51,419 nt of DNA from Nocardioidaceae bacterium (GCA_030447805.1 JAUJOE010000004.1:269367-320785); one strand, 5' to 3'. Counted from the first letter of the stretch, positions 35,269 to 45,755 are shown. The notes: generated by a model not told the origin, from the letters alone. Numbers and translations are program-made.

Positions 35269-35721
35269 ATGGCTAACGTAAGCGCGCCTTCGACAACCAG
35301 CTCGATCTCAGTGGGCAGAGTGGTCAACGGCGTCGTCGGGGGTCTGGTCGGCGGGGTGCTGTTCGGCATCCTCATGCAGATGATGGACATGATCGCAATG
35401 GTGGCGATGCTGGTCGACAGCACATCGCCCGTCGTTGGGTGGCTCGTCCACCTGACCATCTCGGCCCTCATCGGGGCCAGCTTCGCCGTACTCTTGGGCG
35501 GCCTGGCCACCGGCTGGGGCAAGGCGGCCGCGCTAGGTATGGGGTACGGCGTGGTGTGGTGGGTGCTGGGCGCGCTGCTGCTCATGCCAGCGCGGCTGGG
35601 CATGGACGTTTTTGTGGTGAACACGATGGCCTGGCAAAGCCTCGTCGGTCACTTGATCTACGGTCTCGCCCTGGGGCTGGTGTTCGCGGCCCTGACACGT
35701 CGGCACGGCAATAACCGCTAG
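35269..35721 (+). CDS. Four-helix membrane protein of unknown function
   Basis: A 150-residue protein from ATG 35269, preceded by AAAGGAG; the frame is open upstream to 35173 but the ribosome site decides the start. Four hydrophobic stretches are clear: VVNGVVGGLVGGVLFGILMQ, WLVHLTISALIGASFAVLLG, AALGMGYGVVWWVLGALLLM and LVGHLIYGLALGLVFAALTR. Met-rich turns (MQMMDMIAMVAML) face one side. I recognise no characterised family, although the glycine-zipper pattern is common in small transporters or assembly factors. It stands 126 nt after the methyltransferase and probably belongs to the same cluster. Confidence 0.75.
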   Translation: MANVSAPSTTSSISVGRVVNGVVGGLVGGVLFGILMQMMDMIAMVAMLVDSTSPVVGWLVHLTISALIGASFAVLLGGLATGWGKAAALGMGYGVVWWVLGALLLMPARLGMDVFVVNTMAWQSLVGHLIYGLALGLVFAALTRRHGNNR

Positions 35722-35899
35722 AGCGCGCGGGATGCCGCGTGAGAACGATCCTGTCCATCAGGACGCGGCAGGGCAGCTAACCGCGCCAGCTCCTGTTCAC
35801 CGTCCCTCAGGAGCGTACTGTTCAGCGGGAACGCTGGATGACTTGGAGCGGATCAACCCCCCACCATGGGCACCCGGCCAACGCGAGGAGATTGCCGAC

Positions 35900-36601
35900 G
35901 TGGAACGAGCAGCCGCGACCGGCGATGACATCTGGTGCATGGCAGAGGTCGACATCTTCGCCGACCTCTCCGAAGCCGAGATGGAGGCAATCGCCGCCGC
36001 CGCGCCGATGAAGGCCTACTCGGCCGGTGAACTGCTGTACTCGCCGCACCAGCCGGTCGAGACGCTGTTCATCTTGAAGAAGGGGCGGGTCCGCATCTTC
36101 CGTGTCTCCCCTGAGGGTCGAGCACTCACCACGGCCCTGATCGCGCCTGGCACGGTCTTCGGCGAGATGGTGCTCCTTGGCCAGCAGATGCACGACCACT
36201 TTGCCGAAGCGCTCGACGCGGTCGTGGTCTGCGTGATGAGTCGCGCCGACGTGCACCGGTTCCTGCTGTCGGACCCGCGCATTGCGATGAGGATCTCGGA
36301 AATTCTCGGCCGCAGGCTGGCCGAGCTCGAGCGCCGACTCTCCGATGCCGTGTTCAAGAGCGTGCCGCAGCGGATCGCGGCCACCTTGGCCCTACTCGCA
36401 CGCGAACAGCAGAAGCGGTCGCTGGGCCGCGGCGTTCAAGTGGCGCTCACTCATGAGCAGATCGCCGCCCTGACGGGCACCTCCCGCGAGACCGCTACGA
36501 AGGTGCTCGGCGAGTACGCCGAACGCGGGCTGCTCCGGCTCGGCCGCGGCAAAGTCACCGTGCTGGACCCAGGCGCCATCACGGCCGAGGCCGGAGATTA
36601 G
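35900..36601 (+). CDS. Crp/Fnr family transcriptional regulator
   Basis: A 233-residue regulator from GTG 35900, which has an AGGAG site 9 nt upstream; ATG 35732 would add 56 residues unlike the family. A cyclic-nucleotide-binding-like domain covers VDIFADLSEAEMEAIAAAAP, YSPHQPVETLFILKKGRVRI and ALIAPGTVFGEMVLLGQQM. A dimer helix (MRISEILGRRLAELERRLS) leads to the HTH: VALTHEQIAALTGTSRETAT and GEYAERGLLRLGRGKVTVLD. No Fe-S cysteine set like that of Fnr is seen. As last gene of the cluster it is a likely local regulator. Confidence 0.88.
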   Translation: MERAAATGDDIWCMAEVDIFADLSEAEMEAIAAAAPMKAYSAGELLYSPHQPVETLFILKKGRVRIFRVSPEGRALTTALIAPGTVFGEMVLLGQQMHDHFAEALDAVVVCVMSRADVHRFLLSDPRIAMRISEILGRRLAELERRLSDAVFKSVPQRIAATLALLAREQQKRSLGRGVQVALTHEQIAALTGTSRETATKVLGEYAERGLLRLGRGKVTVLDPGAITAEAGD

Positions 36602-36618
36602 GTCGCGCTCTCCGTGGC

Positions 36619-37282
36619 TTACCGCCAGGGCGCCGGCAGGGGCACGGCCAACGCGCGCCGCAGCAGGCGCAGGTAGTCCCGGCGCGGCACTTCGACGACG
36701 CCGAGCGTGCGTAGGTGCGGGGTCGCCCACTGTACGTCGAGCAGCCGGTGCGGCTCGCCGTCGCTGAGCAGCTCGACCAACGCGACAAGCGCCACCTTCG
36801 ACGCGTCGCTGGCATGGTGGAACATCGACTCACCGGCGAACAACCCGCCGACCGCGACGCCGTACAGCCCGCCGACGAGGTCGCTGCCGCGCCATACCTC
36901 GACCGAGTGCGCCCACCCGAGCTGGTGCAGCCTCGAGTACGCCGCCACGATGTCGTCATCGATCCACCCGCCCTCGCGGGCGGGGTCGGCACAGTTGGCG
37001 ACCACATCGTCGAAGGCGACGTCGACAGTCGTGGTGAACCTCTTGACCGACTGGCGCAGCGACCTGGTCACGCGCAGCCCGGTCAACGGCAGGACCGCCC
37101 GCTCCACCGGGCTCCACCAGGCGACGTTTCCGCCGTCTCCCAGCGGCATCGGGAAGAGACCCTGTCGGTAGGCACCGAGGAACGGTGCCCGGCTCCAGAT
37201 CGGCGCCGATGGCGACCAGGTCGTCGTCGGCCTCGAGGGGGTCAGGGAAGACCCAGTTCGTTGCCAGGGGCTCGCTGGGCAT
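36619..37282 (-). CDS. aat: Leucyl/phenylalanyl-tRNA-protein transferase (frameshifted)
   Basis: Adds Leu or Phe to N-terminal Lys/Arg of proteins, marking them for ClpS/ClpP degradation. Frame 1 from ATG 37282 gives NWVFPDPLEADDDLVAIGAD, then breaks near 37185. Frame 2 continues FPMPLGDGGNVAWWSPVERA, RVTRSLRQSVKRFTTTVDVA, GWIDDDIVAAYSRLHQLGWA and HSVEVWRGSDLVGGLYGVAV, with the hallmark GGLFAGESMFHHASDASKVAL. Length of about 221 residues is normal. A single-base indel explains the break. Confidence 0.88.
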
Positions 37283-37359
37283 GCCGCCTCCTCCCGACCG
37301 TCCGCCGCCTCTGCGTAGGGTAGGAGAGCGACAAGCCGGATCGGGCGAGGAGTGCGGTT

Positions 37360-38040
37360 ATGGGTGCAGGCAGCATCGTGGGGCGGGTCATCGGCTCGTC
37401 AGCAACCAAGCGTGCCCCTGATATGGCGGCGAACCTCATCCGCCAGGCGTTCGACCGGGCTGTCGACGGTGCGGGTCCGCTGAAGGGTGCCGCCGAGGCC
37501 GCCGACCACAAGCTGGCCGACTGCAACGGCGATGTCGACGAGGCGATCGACAAGCTCGTCGACTCCCACGTGCGACTTGCCGGTGCCCAAGGCTTCGTCA
37601 CGAACCTCGGCGGGGCGGTGACGATGGCGATGACGATCCCCGCGAACATCTCCGGCCTCGCCCTGCTGCAGTGCCACCTGGTTGCGGGCATCGCGCACCT
37701 GCGCGGCTACACCTTGTCCGATCCACGGGTGCGCAACGCCGTACTCGCCTGCATCCTCGGCGCCGACGGGGTCAAGGAGCTCGTGAAAGATCACCGCCTG
37801 CCGGGCGCTCCGATGGTGATCGCCACAGCGCCGCAGCACGACCCAGAGCTGGACCAGCGGATCGCCACCGAGGTTGCGACGGCGCTGATCGCGCAAGTTG
37901 CCGGCAAGCGCACCGCGGCCATGGTGGGCCGCCGGATGCCGGTGATCGGTGGCGGCGTCGGCGCGGTCACCGACGGGTGGGACACCTATCGAGTGGGCCG
38001 GTACGCCGCCAAGGAGCTCAAGCAGCGCACCCGCCCATAG
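37360..38040 (+). CDS. EcsC-like protein
   Basis: A 226-residue protein, largely helical, with one glycine/alanine-rich hydrophobic stretch FVTNLGGAVTMAMTIPANIS and GLALLQCHLVAGIAHLRGYT. Then come VRNAVLACILGADGVKELVK and the closing RMPVIGGGVGAVTDGWDTYR and VGRYAAKELK. The pattern matches the EcsC family (PF-type DUF related to the Bacillus EcsC protein), whose role is not defined. ATG 37360 lies 78 nt from the divergent aat start. No operon partner is seen. Confidence 0.65.
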   Translation: MGAGSIVGRVIGSSATKRAPDMAANLIRQAFDRAVDGAGPLKGAAEAADHKLADCNGDVDEAIDKLVDSHVRLAGAQGFVTNLGGAVTMAMTIPANISGLALLQCHLVAGIAHLRGYTLSDPRVRNAVLACILGADGVKELVKDHRLPGAPMVIATAPQHDPELDQRIATEVATALIAQVAGKRTAAMVGRRMPVIGGGVGAVTDGWDTYRVGRYAAKELKQRTRP

Positions 38041-38113
38041 CGGTCTCAAGTAGCGCACCCGCATCCAGCGGGTGGTGTGCTTAGGCGCCAGCTAACGACG
38101 TACCCGGGGCACC

Positions 38114-38145
38114 TTCACTAGGTGAAACCATCTTCACTAGGTGAA
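38114..38145. promoter_or_regulatory. Two identical 13-bp palindromes in tandem
   Basis: TTCACTAGGTGAA occurs at 38114-38126 and 38133-38145, with centres 19 bp apart. Each copy is a perfect inverted repeat (TTCAC-TAG-GTGAA). They stand in the 232-nt gap between two convergent genes, where no promoter would be expected. A third, decayed relative (TTCTGCCTAGTCAAGA) follows near 38184. They look like operator sites for a dimeric regulator. Confidence 0.65.
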
Positions 38146-38272
38146 CGGCTCCACAAGCCGGGCATTTCGGGCGTCTGCGCGACCTTCTGCCTAGTCAAGA
38201 TCCGGGAGATGCCGCCCAGGCGGCTAGGCCGAGTGTGCGTGATTGGATCAGCCGAGATCCGGGGTAGGGCGA

Positions 38273-39215
38273 TCAGGTGAGGTTTGGCGCGAGGGCGGTG
38301 ACCACGCGGGAGGCGGGCGGGTGGTTTCCCGATCTGCGCGGCCATCCAGGCACTCGTCTCGATCAACGCCGGCAGGTCGACGCCGGTCTCGACGCCCATG
38401 CCGTGCAGCTGCCAGACCAGGTCCTCGGTGGCGAGGTTGCCCGTCGCGCTCTCGGCGTACGGGCACCCGCCGAGCCCGCCGGCGGCCGCGTCGATGACGG
38501 TCACCCCGCAGCGCATCGCGGTCAGCGCGTTGGCCAGCGCCTGGCCGTAGGTGTCGTGGAAGTGGACGGCGACCTGCTCCGCGCCGACGCCGGCCTCGGC
38601 CAGCCCGGCGAGCAGCCGCTCCACCTGACCTGGCGTGCCGACCCCGATGGTGTCGCCCAACGACAGCTCCGAGCAGCCGAGCTCGATCAGCCGGCGGCCG
38701 GCCTCGACGACCTGGCTGACGGGCACGTCGCCCTCCCACGGGTCGCCGAAGCACATCGACAGGTAGCCGCGCACGCGCAGCCCCTCCTGCAGCGCCCGCC
38801 GTACGACCGGTTCGAACATGGCGTACTGCTCGTCCATGCTCCGGTTGAGGTTGCGCGCGGCGAACGACTCGGTGGCGCTGGCGAAGATCGCGATCTCGCG
38901 CACACCCTTGGCGAGTGCCCGCTCGAGCCCCCGCTCGTTCGGCACCAGCACCGGCATCCGGTCGGCGGCGTCGAGGTCGAGCGCGTCGATAAGCTGCTCG
39001 GCGTCGGCGAGCTGGGGCACCCAGCGGGGGTGCACGAAGCTCGTCACCTCGACCGCCGGCAGCCCCGCCGCGACCAGCCGGTTGACGAACTGCGCCTTGA
39101 CCTCGACCGGAACGATCGCCGACTCGTTCTGCAGCCCGTCGCGCGGGCCGACCTCGTAGACGGTGACCTTCGCCGGCATACCCGGCGCAGGCTCGACCTG
39201 CGGCAGTCGGGTCAC
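38273..39215 (-). CDS. Hydroxymethylglutaryl-CoA lyase (3' frameshift)
   Basis: Cleaves HMG-CoA to acetyl-CoA and acetoacetate, the last step of leucine breakdown. Seen: VTVYEVGPRDGLQNESAIVP, VEVTSFVHPRWVPQLADAEQ, GYLSMCFGDPWEGDVPVSQV, LSLGDTIGVGTPGQV, VHFHDTYGQALANAL and the active-site Cys loop GGLGGCPYAESATGNLATED. In the recorded frame the end is unlike the family. One base change in the CCCGCC run near 38315 gives ASRVVTALAPNLT and a TGA at 38273. GTG 39215 overlaps the biotin carboxylase stop (GTGA). Confidence 0.9.
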
Positions 39216-41197
39216 TGGTCGTTCCCGGCGTGGACGACGAACAGCCGGGCACCCAGGTCCACCTGCTCGCCCGCTTTGGTGTTCACCTCGGCCACCACCC
39301 CTCGAACGGTGCCGTCAGCACCAGCTCCATCTTCATCGCCTCCATGACACCCAGTGTGGCGCCCGCCTCCACCGGCGCCCCAACCGTGGCCTGCACCGAC
39401 AGCACGGTGCCCGGCATCGGGGCGGTTACCGACCCGTCGCCGACCACCGTGCGCCCGCCGGGGCCGAAGGCGTCGGGCCGGTCGAAGACGTACGTCTGCC
39501 CGCGGAAGGCGACGAGCACGTGGTGCGGCTCCACCAGCACCTGCCCTTCGTGCACCTGCCCGTCGATCTCCAGCCGCAGCCACCGGCCGGAGCCGCCCAC
39601 CGGACGCACCTGGAGGCGTCCGGACGGCCCGCTGACCGACCCCGCGGCGACATCGACGGTCAACAGCCGGCTGTCGCCCGCGACTGCAGCATTGGACAGC
39701 TCCAGGGGTACGGCGGCCGGTGCCGCCCCGGCTCGCCAGCCGTCGGCGACGGCGAAGGGGTGCCTGCTGTCTCTGTTCGTCGCGCCGGCAGCACCCGAGG
39801 TGGCGAGGCCCCAGGCGGCCAGGCACCAGGCCTGCACCGGCGTTTCCAGCTGCAGTTCGTCAGGGTGAGAGTCGAGCCAGCCGGTGTCGATGGCGCTGTC
39901 GCGGTAGAAGGGCGATGCGGCTAGCGTCCGCAGGAAGCCGAGGTTGGTGGTCAGGCCGAGGATGGCCGTCTCGTCCAGAGCGGTCACCAGGGCCTGACGA
40001 GCCGCCTCTCGGGTGGCGCCGGTGGCGATGATCTTGCCCAACAGCGGGTCGTAGTGGGTGCTGACCCGTTGCCCGGAGACCAGCGCAGCGTCGACCCTGG
40101 CCCGAGCCGGCCAGGTGACCAGGCTGGCAACGCCCGCTTGCGGCAGGAAGCCGGCGTAGGGGTCCTCGGCGTACACCCGCGCCTCGATCGCGTGGCCGCG
40201 CAGTGTGACGGCCTCCTGGGTGAAGGGCAGCGGCTCCCCTGAGCGACGGCGAACTGGAGGTCGACGAGGTCGAGGCCGGTGACGATCTCGGTGACCGGGT
40301 GCTCGACCTGCAGCCGGGTGTTCATCTCCAGGAAGTAGGCGTCGCCCCGGAGACCAGGAACTCCACGGTGCCAGCGTTGACGTAGCCGACCGCGCGCGCC
40401 AGCGCCACGGCCGACGACGTCACCACCCGGCGTACGTCGTCGGAGATGACCGTTGCTGGCGCCTCCTCGATCACCTTCTGGTGGCGGCGCTGCACCGAGC
40501 AGTCCCGCTCGAACAGGTGCACCACGTGGCCGTGTTCGTCGCCGAACACCTGCACCTCGATGTGGCGGCCGTGCTCGACGTACCGCTCGAACAGCACGGT
40601 GTCGTCACCGAACGCAGCAGCCGCCTCTCGCCGAGCCGCCGCGACGGCCTCGGGCAGGGCCGCCGCATCCCGGACGACCCGCATGCCCTTGCCGCCGCCT
40701 CCCGCCGCCGCCTTCACCAGCAGCGGCAGCCCGACCTGCTCGAGCACGGCGTCGAGGTCGTCGCCACTGGCCGGGTCAGCAGCGGGTACGACGGGCACGC
40801 CCGCCGCGATGGCGATCTGGCGGGCCTTGTCCTTGCTGCCCATCGCCTCCATCACCGCAGCGGGTGGCCCGACGAAGACCAGGCCAGCGTCGGTGACGGC
40901 CCGCGCGAACGCCGCGCGCTCCGACAAGAAGCCGTAGCCGGGGTGGACCGCGTCAGCGCCCGCGCGCTCGGCGGCGCTGAGCAGCGCAGGGATCGAAAGG
41001 TAGGACTCCGCCGCGGAGGCAGGCCCGATGCGGACGGCCGTGTCGGCCTCGCTGACGTGCAAGGCGTCGCGGTCGGCGTCGCTGTAGACGGCGACGCTCC
41101 GCAGCCCCGCCGACGACGCAGCGCGGATGACCCGCCGGGCGATCTCGCCCCGGTTGGCCACCAAGACAGTGCCGAAACGCGTGCCGTGACGCGTCAC
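39212..41197 (-). CDS. Acyl-CoA carboxylase alpha subunit: biotin carboxylase + BCCP (frameshifted)
   Basis: GTG 41197 starts with [20 protein letters not shown]. Biotin-carboxylase motifs: [37 protein letters not shown], and [16 protein letters not shown] with [16 protein letters not shown]. After breaks near 40345 and 40245 come [20 protein letters not shown] and [15 protein letters not shown]. The C-terminal biotin domain has the lysine motif [16 protein letters not shown] and, after a break near 39295, [20 protein letters not shown]. With the beta subunit and HMG-CoA lyase around it, a 3-methylcrotonyl-CoA carboxylase is the best guess; propionyl/acetyl-CoA specificity is possible. Confidence 0.88.
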
Positions 41198-41204
41198 GTG
41201 CGGC

Positions 41205-42809
41205 TCACATCCGGAAGACGCCGTAGCGGGGCTCGGTCACGGGGGCATTGGCCGCAACGGCCAGCCCCATGCCGAGCACGCGGCGGGTGTCGACAGGGTC
41301 GATCACCCCGTCGTCCCACAGCCGGGCGGTTGAGTAGTAGGGCGAGCCCTGGTGCTCGTACTGATCCCGGATCGGCGCCTTGAACGCCTCCTCGTCGGCG
41401 CCGGACCACGCCTCGCCACGCGCCTCCAAACCGTCGCGGCGGACCGTGGCCAGCACCGACGCAGCCTGCTCGCCGCCCATCACGGAGATGCGCGCGTTGG
41501 GCCACATCCAGAGGAAGCGGGGTCGTAGGCGCGGCCGCACATCCCGTAGTTCCTGCGCCGAACGACCCGCCGATCACGACGGTGAACTTCGGCACCACCG
41601 AGCAGGCGACAGCCGTGACCAGCTTGGCGCCGTCCTTGGCGATGCCGCCGGCCTCGTACTGGCGACCGACCATGAACCCGGTGATGTTCTGCAGGAAGAC
41701 GAGCGGCACACCGCGCTGGTTGCACAGCTCGATGAAGTGGGCGCCCTTCAGGCTCGACTCGCTGAACAGGATGCCGTTGTTGGCGACGATGCCCACCGGG
41801 TAGCCCCAGATGCGGGCGAACCCGCACACCAGCGTCTCGCCGTACAACGCCTTGAACTCGTGCAACCGCGAGCCGTCGACGATGCGCCTGATCACCTCGC
41901 GCACGTCGTACGCCGTGCGGGTGTCGCTCGGCACGACGTCGTAGAGCCCCTCGGGGTCTTCGAGCGGGTCCTCCGGCTCCGCGGCGACCACTGATGCAGG
42001 GGTACGCCGCTCCAGCGTGCCGACGATCGAGCGCACGATCGCCAGCGCCTCGGCGTCGTCGTCGGCCAGGTGGTCGACGACGCCGGAGGTGCGCGCGTGG
42101 ACGTCGCCGCCACCGAGGTCCTCGGCGGTGACCACCTCACCGGTCGCGGCCTTCACCAGCGGGGACCCCCCAGGAAGATCGTGCCCTGGTTGCGGACGAT
42201 GATCGTCTCGTCCGACATCGCCGGCACGTACGCCCCGCCGGCCGTGCACGAGCCGAGCACCGCAGCGATCTGGGCGATGCCGCGAGCCGACAGGTTGGCC
42301 TGGTTGAAGAAGATCCGGCCGAAGTGGTCGCGGTCGGGGAACACCTCGTCCTGCAGCGGCAAGAAGGCGCCGCCGGAGTCGACGAGGTAGATGCACGGCA
42401 GCCGGTTGGCGGCGGCGACCTCTTGGGCCCGCAGGTGCTTCTTGACCGTCATCGGGTAGTAGGTGCCGCCCTTGACTGTCGCGTCGTTGGCCACGACGAC
42501 GCACTCTCGGCCGCTGACGGTGCCGATGCCGGTCACGATTCCCGCGCTCGGCACGGCGTCGTCGTACATGCCGTAGGCAGCGAGGGGGGCAATCTCGAGG
42601 AACGGTGACCCGGCGTCGAGCAACCTGTCGACGCGGTCGCGCACGAGCAGCTTGCCGCGGCTTTGGTGCCGGGCCCTGGCAGCGTCGGACCCGCCGCGGC
42701 GCACCGCCTCGAGCCGCTGCCGCAGCTCGGCCACGCTCGGACGCAGCGAGGCATCCGGCGCTCTGGGTTCGGTGACGACGCCGGTGGCCTCGCCACGTGC
42801 GTCGCTCAT
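41205..42809 (-). CDS. Acyl-CoA carboxylase beta (carboxyltransferase) subunit (frameshifted)
   Basis: From ATG 42809, the first frame holds [60 protein letters not shown] and [20 protein letters not shown]. After an indel near 42170 comes [60 protein letters not shown] and [21 protein letters not shown] second break near 41545 restores [20 protein letters not shown]. The end is [14 protein letters not shown]. The '[10 protein letters not shown]' loop is characteristic of methylcrotonyl-CoA carboxylase beta subunits. It is the first gene of the operon, 7 nt before the alpha subunit. Confidence 0.9.
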
Positions 42810-42981
42810 GCGCCTCCAGACAGCGGGTAGCCAACCACCTGCCGGCGTACCCGCTTCTGCCTGCGACGGTTAGCCGTTGGCGTCCTAGGTTAGCGCCGCG
42901 GCACTGGACCAGCGGACGGCATGCCGTAGGCTGCACCGTCGGAGCCGACGCCGCACATCTGCGTCGGAAGGGGGTGGTGTT

Positions 42982-44329
42982 GTGGCGAACCGCGTCTTCC
43001 TGCACGTCGGCACGCCCAAGACCGGCACGACGTACCTGCAGAGCATCTTGTGGGCCAACAAGCAGGCGCTCAAGGAGCAGGGGCTGCTGCTGCCGTTGAG
43101 CCGGGTGCGCGAGCACTATTACCTGTCCAACATCGCCCGCGACGACGAGCGGCCCCTTGAGACGATGCCGCCGCACGGGCACACCGCGTGGGAGCGGATG
43201 CTGCGCGAGGTCGGCGACTGGGACCGCGACGCGCTGATCAGCCACGAGCTGTTCACCATCTGCTCCGCCGAGCGCGTCCGCTGGGCCACTGAGTCTCTCG
43301 GGACAGTTGCGGCCGAGGTGCACATCATCGTTACCGCCCGCGATCTGGCTCGCCAGGTCCCGGCGGAGTGGCAGCAGACGATCAAGCACGGCCGCTCGCA
43401 CCGGCTGGGCGAGTTCTACGAGGACCTGCGCGCTGAGGAACCCAACGGTGGTGTTCTGGCGGGTGCAGGACTTGCCGGACGTGCTCGGGCGGTGGTCGAG
43501 CGGCGTCTCCGCCGACGCGCGTTCACATCGTCACCGTTCCACCGACCGGCGCTCGCGCGACCTGCTGTGGAACCGGTTCGCCGCGCTGGTCGGTGTCGAT
43601 CCCAACAGCGTCGACCTCTCGGTCGACGCGCCGAACGAGTCGCTGGGCGTCGAAGAGGTGGAGACGTTGCGCCGTATCAACGCCTATGCTCCGCCGGACG
43701 AAGAGAAACCGCGACAGCAGCTGCTCGTCCGTCAGGTGCTGGCTGATGGGATCCTGGCGGCCCGCTCGGGAGCGCAGAGGTTCGCGCCACCAGCGCGGGA
43801 GCACCCCTGGGTCGTCGAGCGTGGCACGCAGATGGTGGACGAGCTGCGGCAGTCGGCGTACGACGTCGTCGGCGACCTCGACGAGCTGCTGCCGCCGCCA
43901 GAGCCGCCGCGCGGACCGGATCCGGACAAGGTGGACGACGAGGCAGTGGCGCGGGTCGCCGTCGAAACCGTGAGCGCCGTCTTGTACCGCACCCATGAGC
44001 TTGAGAACCAGCGGCTGACCACGCAGCTGGCTTCGGTGCAGGAGCGGTTGGCTTCGGTGCAGGAGCGGTTGGCTTCGGTGCAGGAGCGGTTGGCTTCGGT
44101 GCAGCAGCGATCGACTTCGATGCAGGAGCGGTTGGCTTCCGCCCAGCAGCAGCTCAAGACCAGGACCGAGCGGGTGCAGAAGCTGGAACAACGCGTCAAG
44201 ACCCTCGAGCAGCAGCTGGCCGCAGCCCGCCAGGCTTTCCGGGAGGAACGGGCTCAGCCTCTCAAGGTGCACCTGCGCCGCCGCGCCGGGCTGGTCAAGC
44301 GCAGGGTGTTGCGCCAGCCGTTGCCGTAG
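42982..44329 (+). CDS. Sulfotransferase-like protein with C-terminal coiled coil, paralogue 1 (frameshifted)
   Basis: GTG 42982 follows GGAAGGGGG and gives [20 protein letters not shown], where [10 protein letters not shown] is the PAPS 5'-phosphosulfate-binding loop. [20 protein letters not shown] and [20 protein letters not shown] (3'-phosphate site) follow. A break near 43445 leads to [16 protein letters not shown] and [20 protein letters not shown]. The C-terminal 130 residues are a heptad coiled coil encoded by six 21-nt repeats, then a basic tail [17 protein letters not shown]. Acceptor unknown; cell-surface glycans or lipids are typical. Paralogues lie at 44389-45581 and 47492-48594. 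Confidence 0.82.
44027..44152 (+). repeat. Six tandem 21-nt repeats encoding coiled-coil heptads
   Basis: Units begin at 44027, 44048, 44069, 44090, 44111 and 44132. The first three are almost identical at the DNA level and encode LASVQER. Later ones diverge ([14 protein letters not shown]). Because 21 nt is a whole heptad, unit gain or loss keeps the frame and only changes the coil length. Confidence 0.9.
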
Positions 44330-44388
44330 TCGTCGAGAGCTCGCCGCCGCCGGTGATAGCGTGTGCCGATCAGCCAGTCGAGGCTCAC

Positions 44389-45581
44389 ATGGCGAGGCGA
44401 GTCTTCCTGCACGTGGCCACCCCCAAGTCGGGCACCACCTATCTGCAAGCGGTGTTGTGGCAGAACGCCGACGTGCTCCGCGAGGCCGACCTGCTCCTGC
44501 CGGGCACGTTCCAGGCCCACTACACCGCGGCCAAGGGCGTCACGAAGCGTCGGCGCATGCGCGAGGTGAACATCGACATCGCCACCGCCTGGTCGCGGCT
44601 AGCCAAGCAGACCAACCGGTGGCCCGGCGCCGCGCTGATCTGCCACGAGCTGTTCGCTCCGGCCAGCGCCGAGCAGGCCGAGGCTGCCAAGTCCGCCCTA
44701 GATGCACCCGAGACTCACCTGATCCTTACGGCACGGGCGCTGCACAAGCAGGTGCCGGCCTCCTGGCAGGAGGGGTTGAAGGGCGGCGGCATGGTGGCGT
44801 TCGACACGTTCGTCGGCAACGTGCGCGACAACAGCGGCAAGGGACGGTGGTTCTGGAGCGTTCAGGACCTCGGTGACGTCGCCCGACGTTGGGGGCCGGC
44901 ATCCCTGCCGACCGCGTCCACGTCGTCACGGTGCCGCCCGACTCTTCAGACCCCACCTTGCTGTGGCGGCGCTACGCCTCCGTGCTGGGCATCGACCCAG
45001 CCACGTGCGATGTCGACGTCCCCAAGCGGAACGTGTCGTTGGGGTGCGTCGAGGCCGAGGTGCTCCGGCGCGTGCACAGCCGCCAGGACCCCCGGTTTCG
45101 AAAAAGGCCGGGGCGCAGCTACGTGCCGTGGACGCGCAAGCTGCTCGCCGTCCAGATCCTTGGTCAGCGGCACAGCGCGCCGTTCGGCCTGCCAGCCGAC
45201 GCCCGCCACTGGGTCTCAGAGCGTACGGCGGCCATGGTCCGCGAGATCCATGGCCGGGGCTACCACGTGGTCGGTGACCTGGCAGACCTCGCCTGGCGGC
45301 CGCCGGCACCGGAGACCCGGCTGGTGTCGTCGGTCACCGAGGAGGAGGTCGACGATGTGTGCGCGTGGACGATCACCCGGCTGCAGGAGGAGCTGGTGAG
45401 GCGTCAGCCCGCCGCCGTACCACCCGCGGTTGGTCCTGACGACGGCGTCGACGGGATCCTTGAGCTGCTCGAGCACATTCGAGCAGCCGACACCGGCACT
45501 CAGCCGCGTCCCGCTCCGCCGAAGCAGACCTCGACCACCCGGCGGCTGCGCGCCGGCCGACTGTCGTGGCGGCGCGGCTGA
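44389..45581 (+). CDS. Sulfotransferase-like protein, paralogue 2 (frameshifted)
   Basis: ATG 44389 gives MARRVFLHVATPKSGTTYLQ and AVLWQNADVLREADLLLPGT. LICHELFAPASAEQAEAAKS and THLILTARALHKQVPASWQE (the PAPS 3'-phosphate strand) follow. WFWSVQDLGDVARRWG precedes a break near 44890; the next frame continues IPADRVHVVTVPPDSSDPTL and LWRRYASVLGIDPATCDVDV. The C-terminal part has VTEEEVDDVCAWTITRLQEE and DDGVDGILELLEHIRAADTG, shared with paralogue 3 but not with paralogue 1's coiled coil. Acceptor unknown. Confidence 0.82.
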
Positions 45582-45755
45582 CGCGGCATCCGACATCTGC
45601 GGCCGAAGAGATCCGACCTGGTGATCGCTGGAGCGTGTTCAGCGTCGGATCGTTTCCACGTGGGGCGGGCTTGCTCTTGCCGGTGAGACATGCTTCAGTT
45701 GAACCGTGGTTGAGACAGCTGCCACGCGGCCCTTCGCCTGAAAGGCCCCAACTGA

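Noticed and set aside
42945-42967. CCGACGC/GCGTCGG hairpin before sulfotransferase 1, considered as a riboswitch
   Set aside because: Only a 7-bp stem with no further conserved structure; no riboswitch class is recognisable.
42810-43401. N-terminal extension of the carboxyltransferase frame to 43401
   Set aside because: It is antisense to sulfotransferase 1, and carboxyltransferase similarity starts at ATG 42809 in the neighbouring frame.
44027-44152. CRISPR-like array
   Set aside because: The 21-nt units are contiguous without spacers and encode in-frame coiled-coil heptads.
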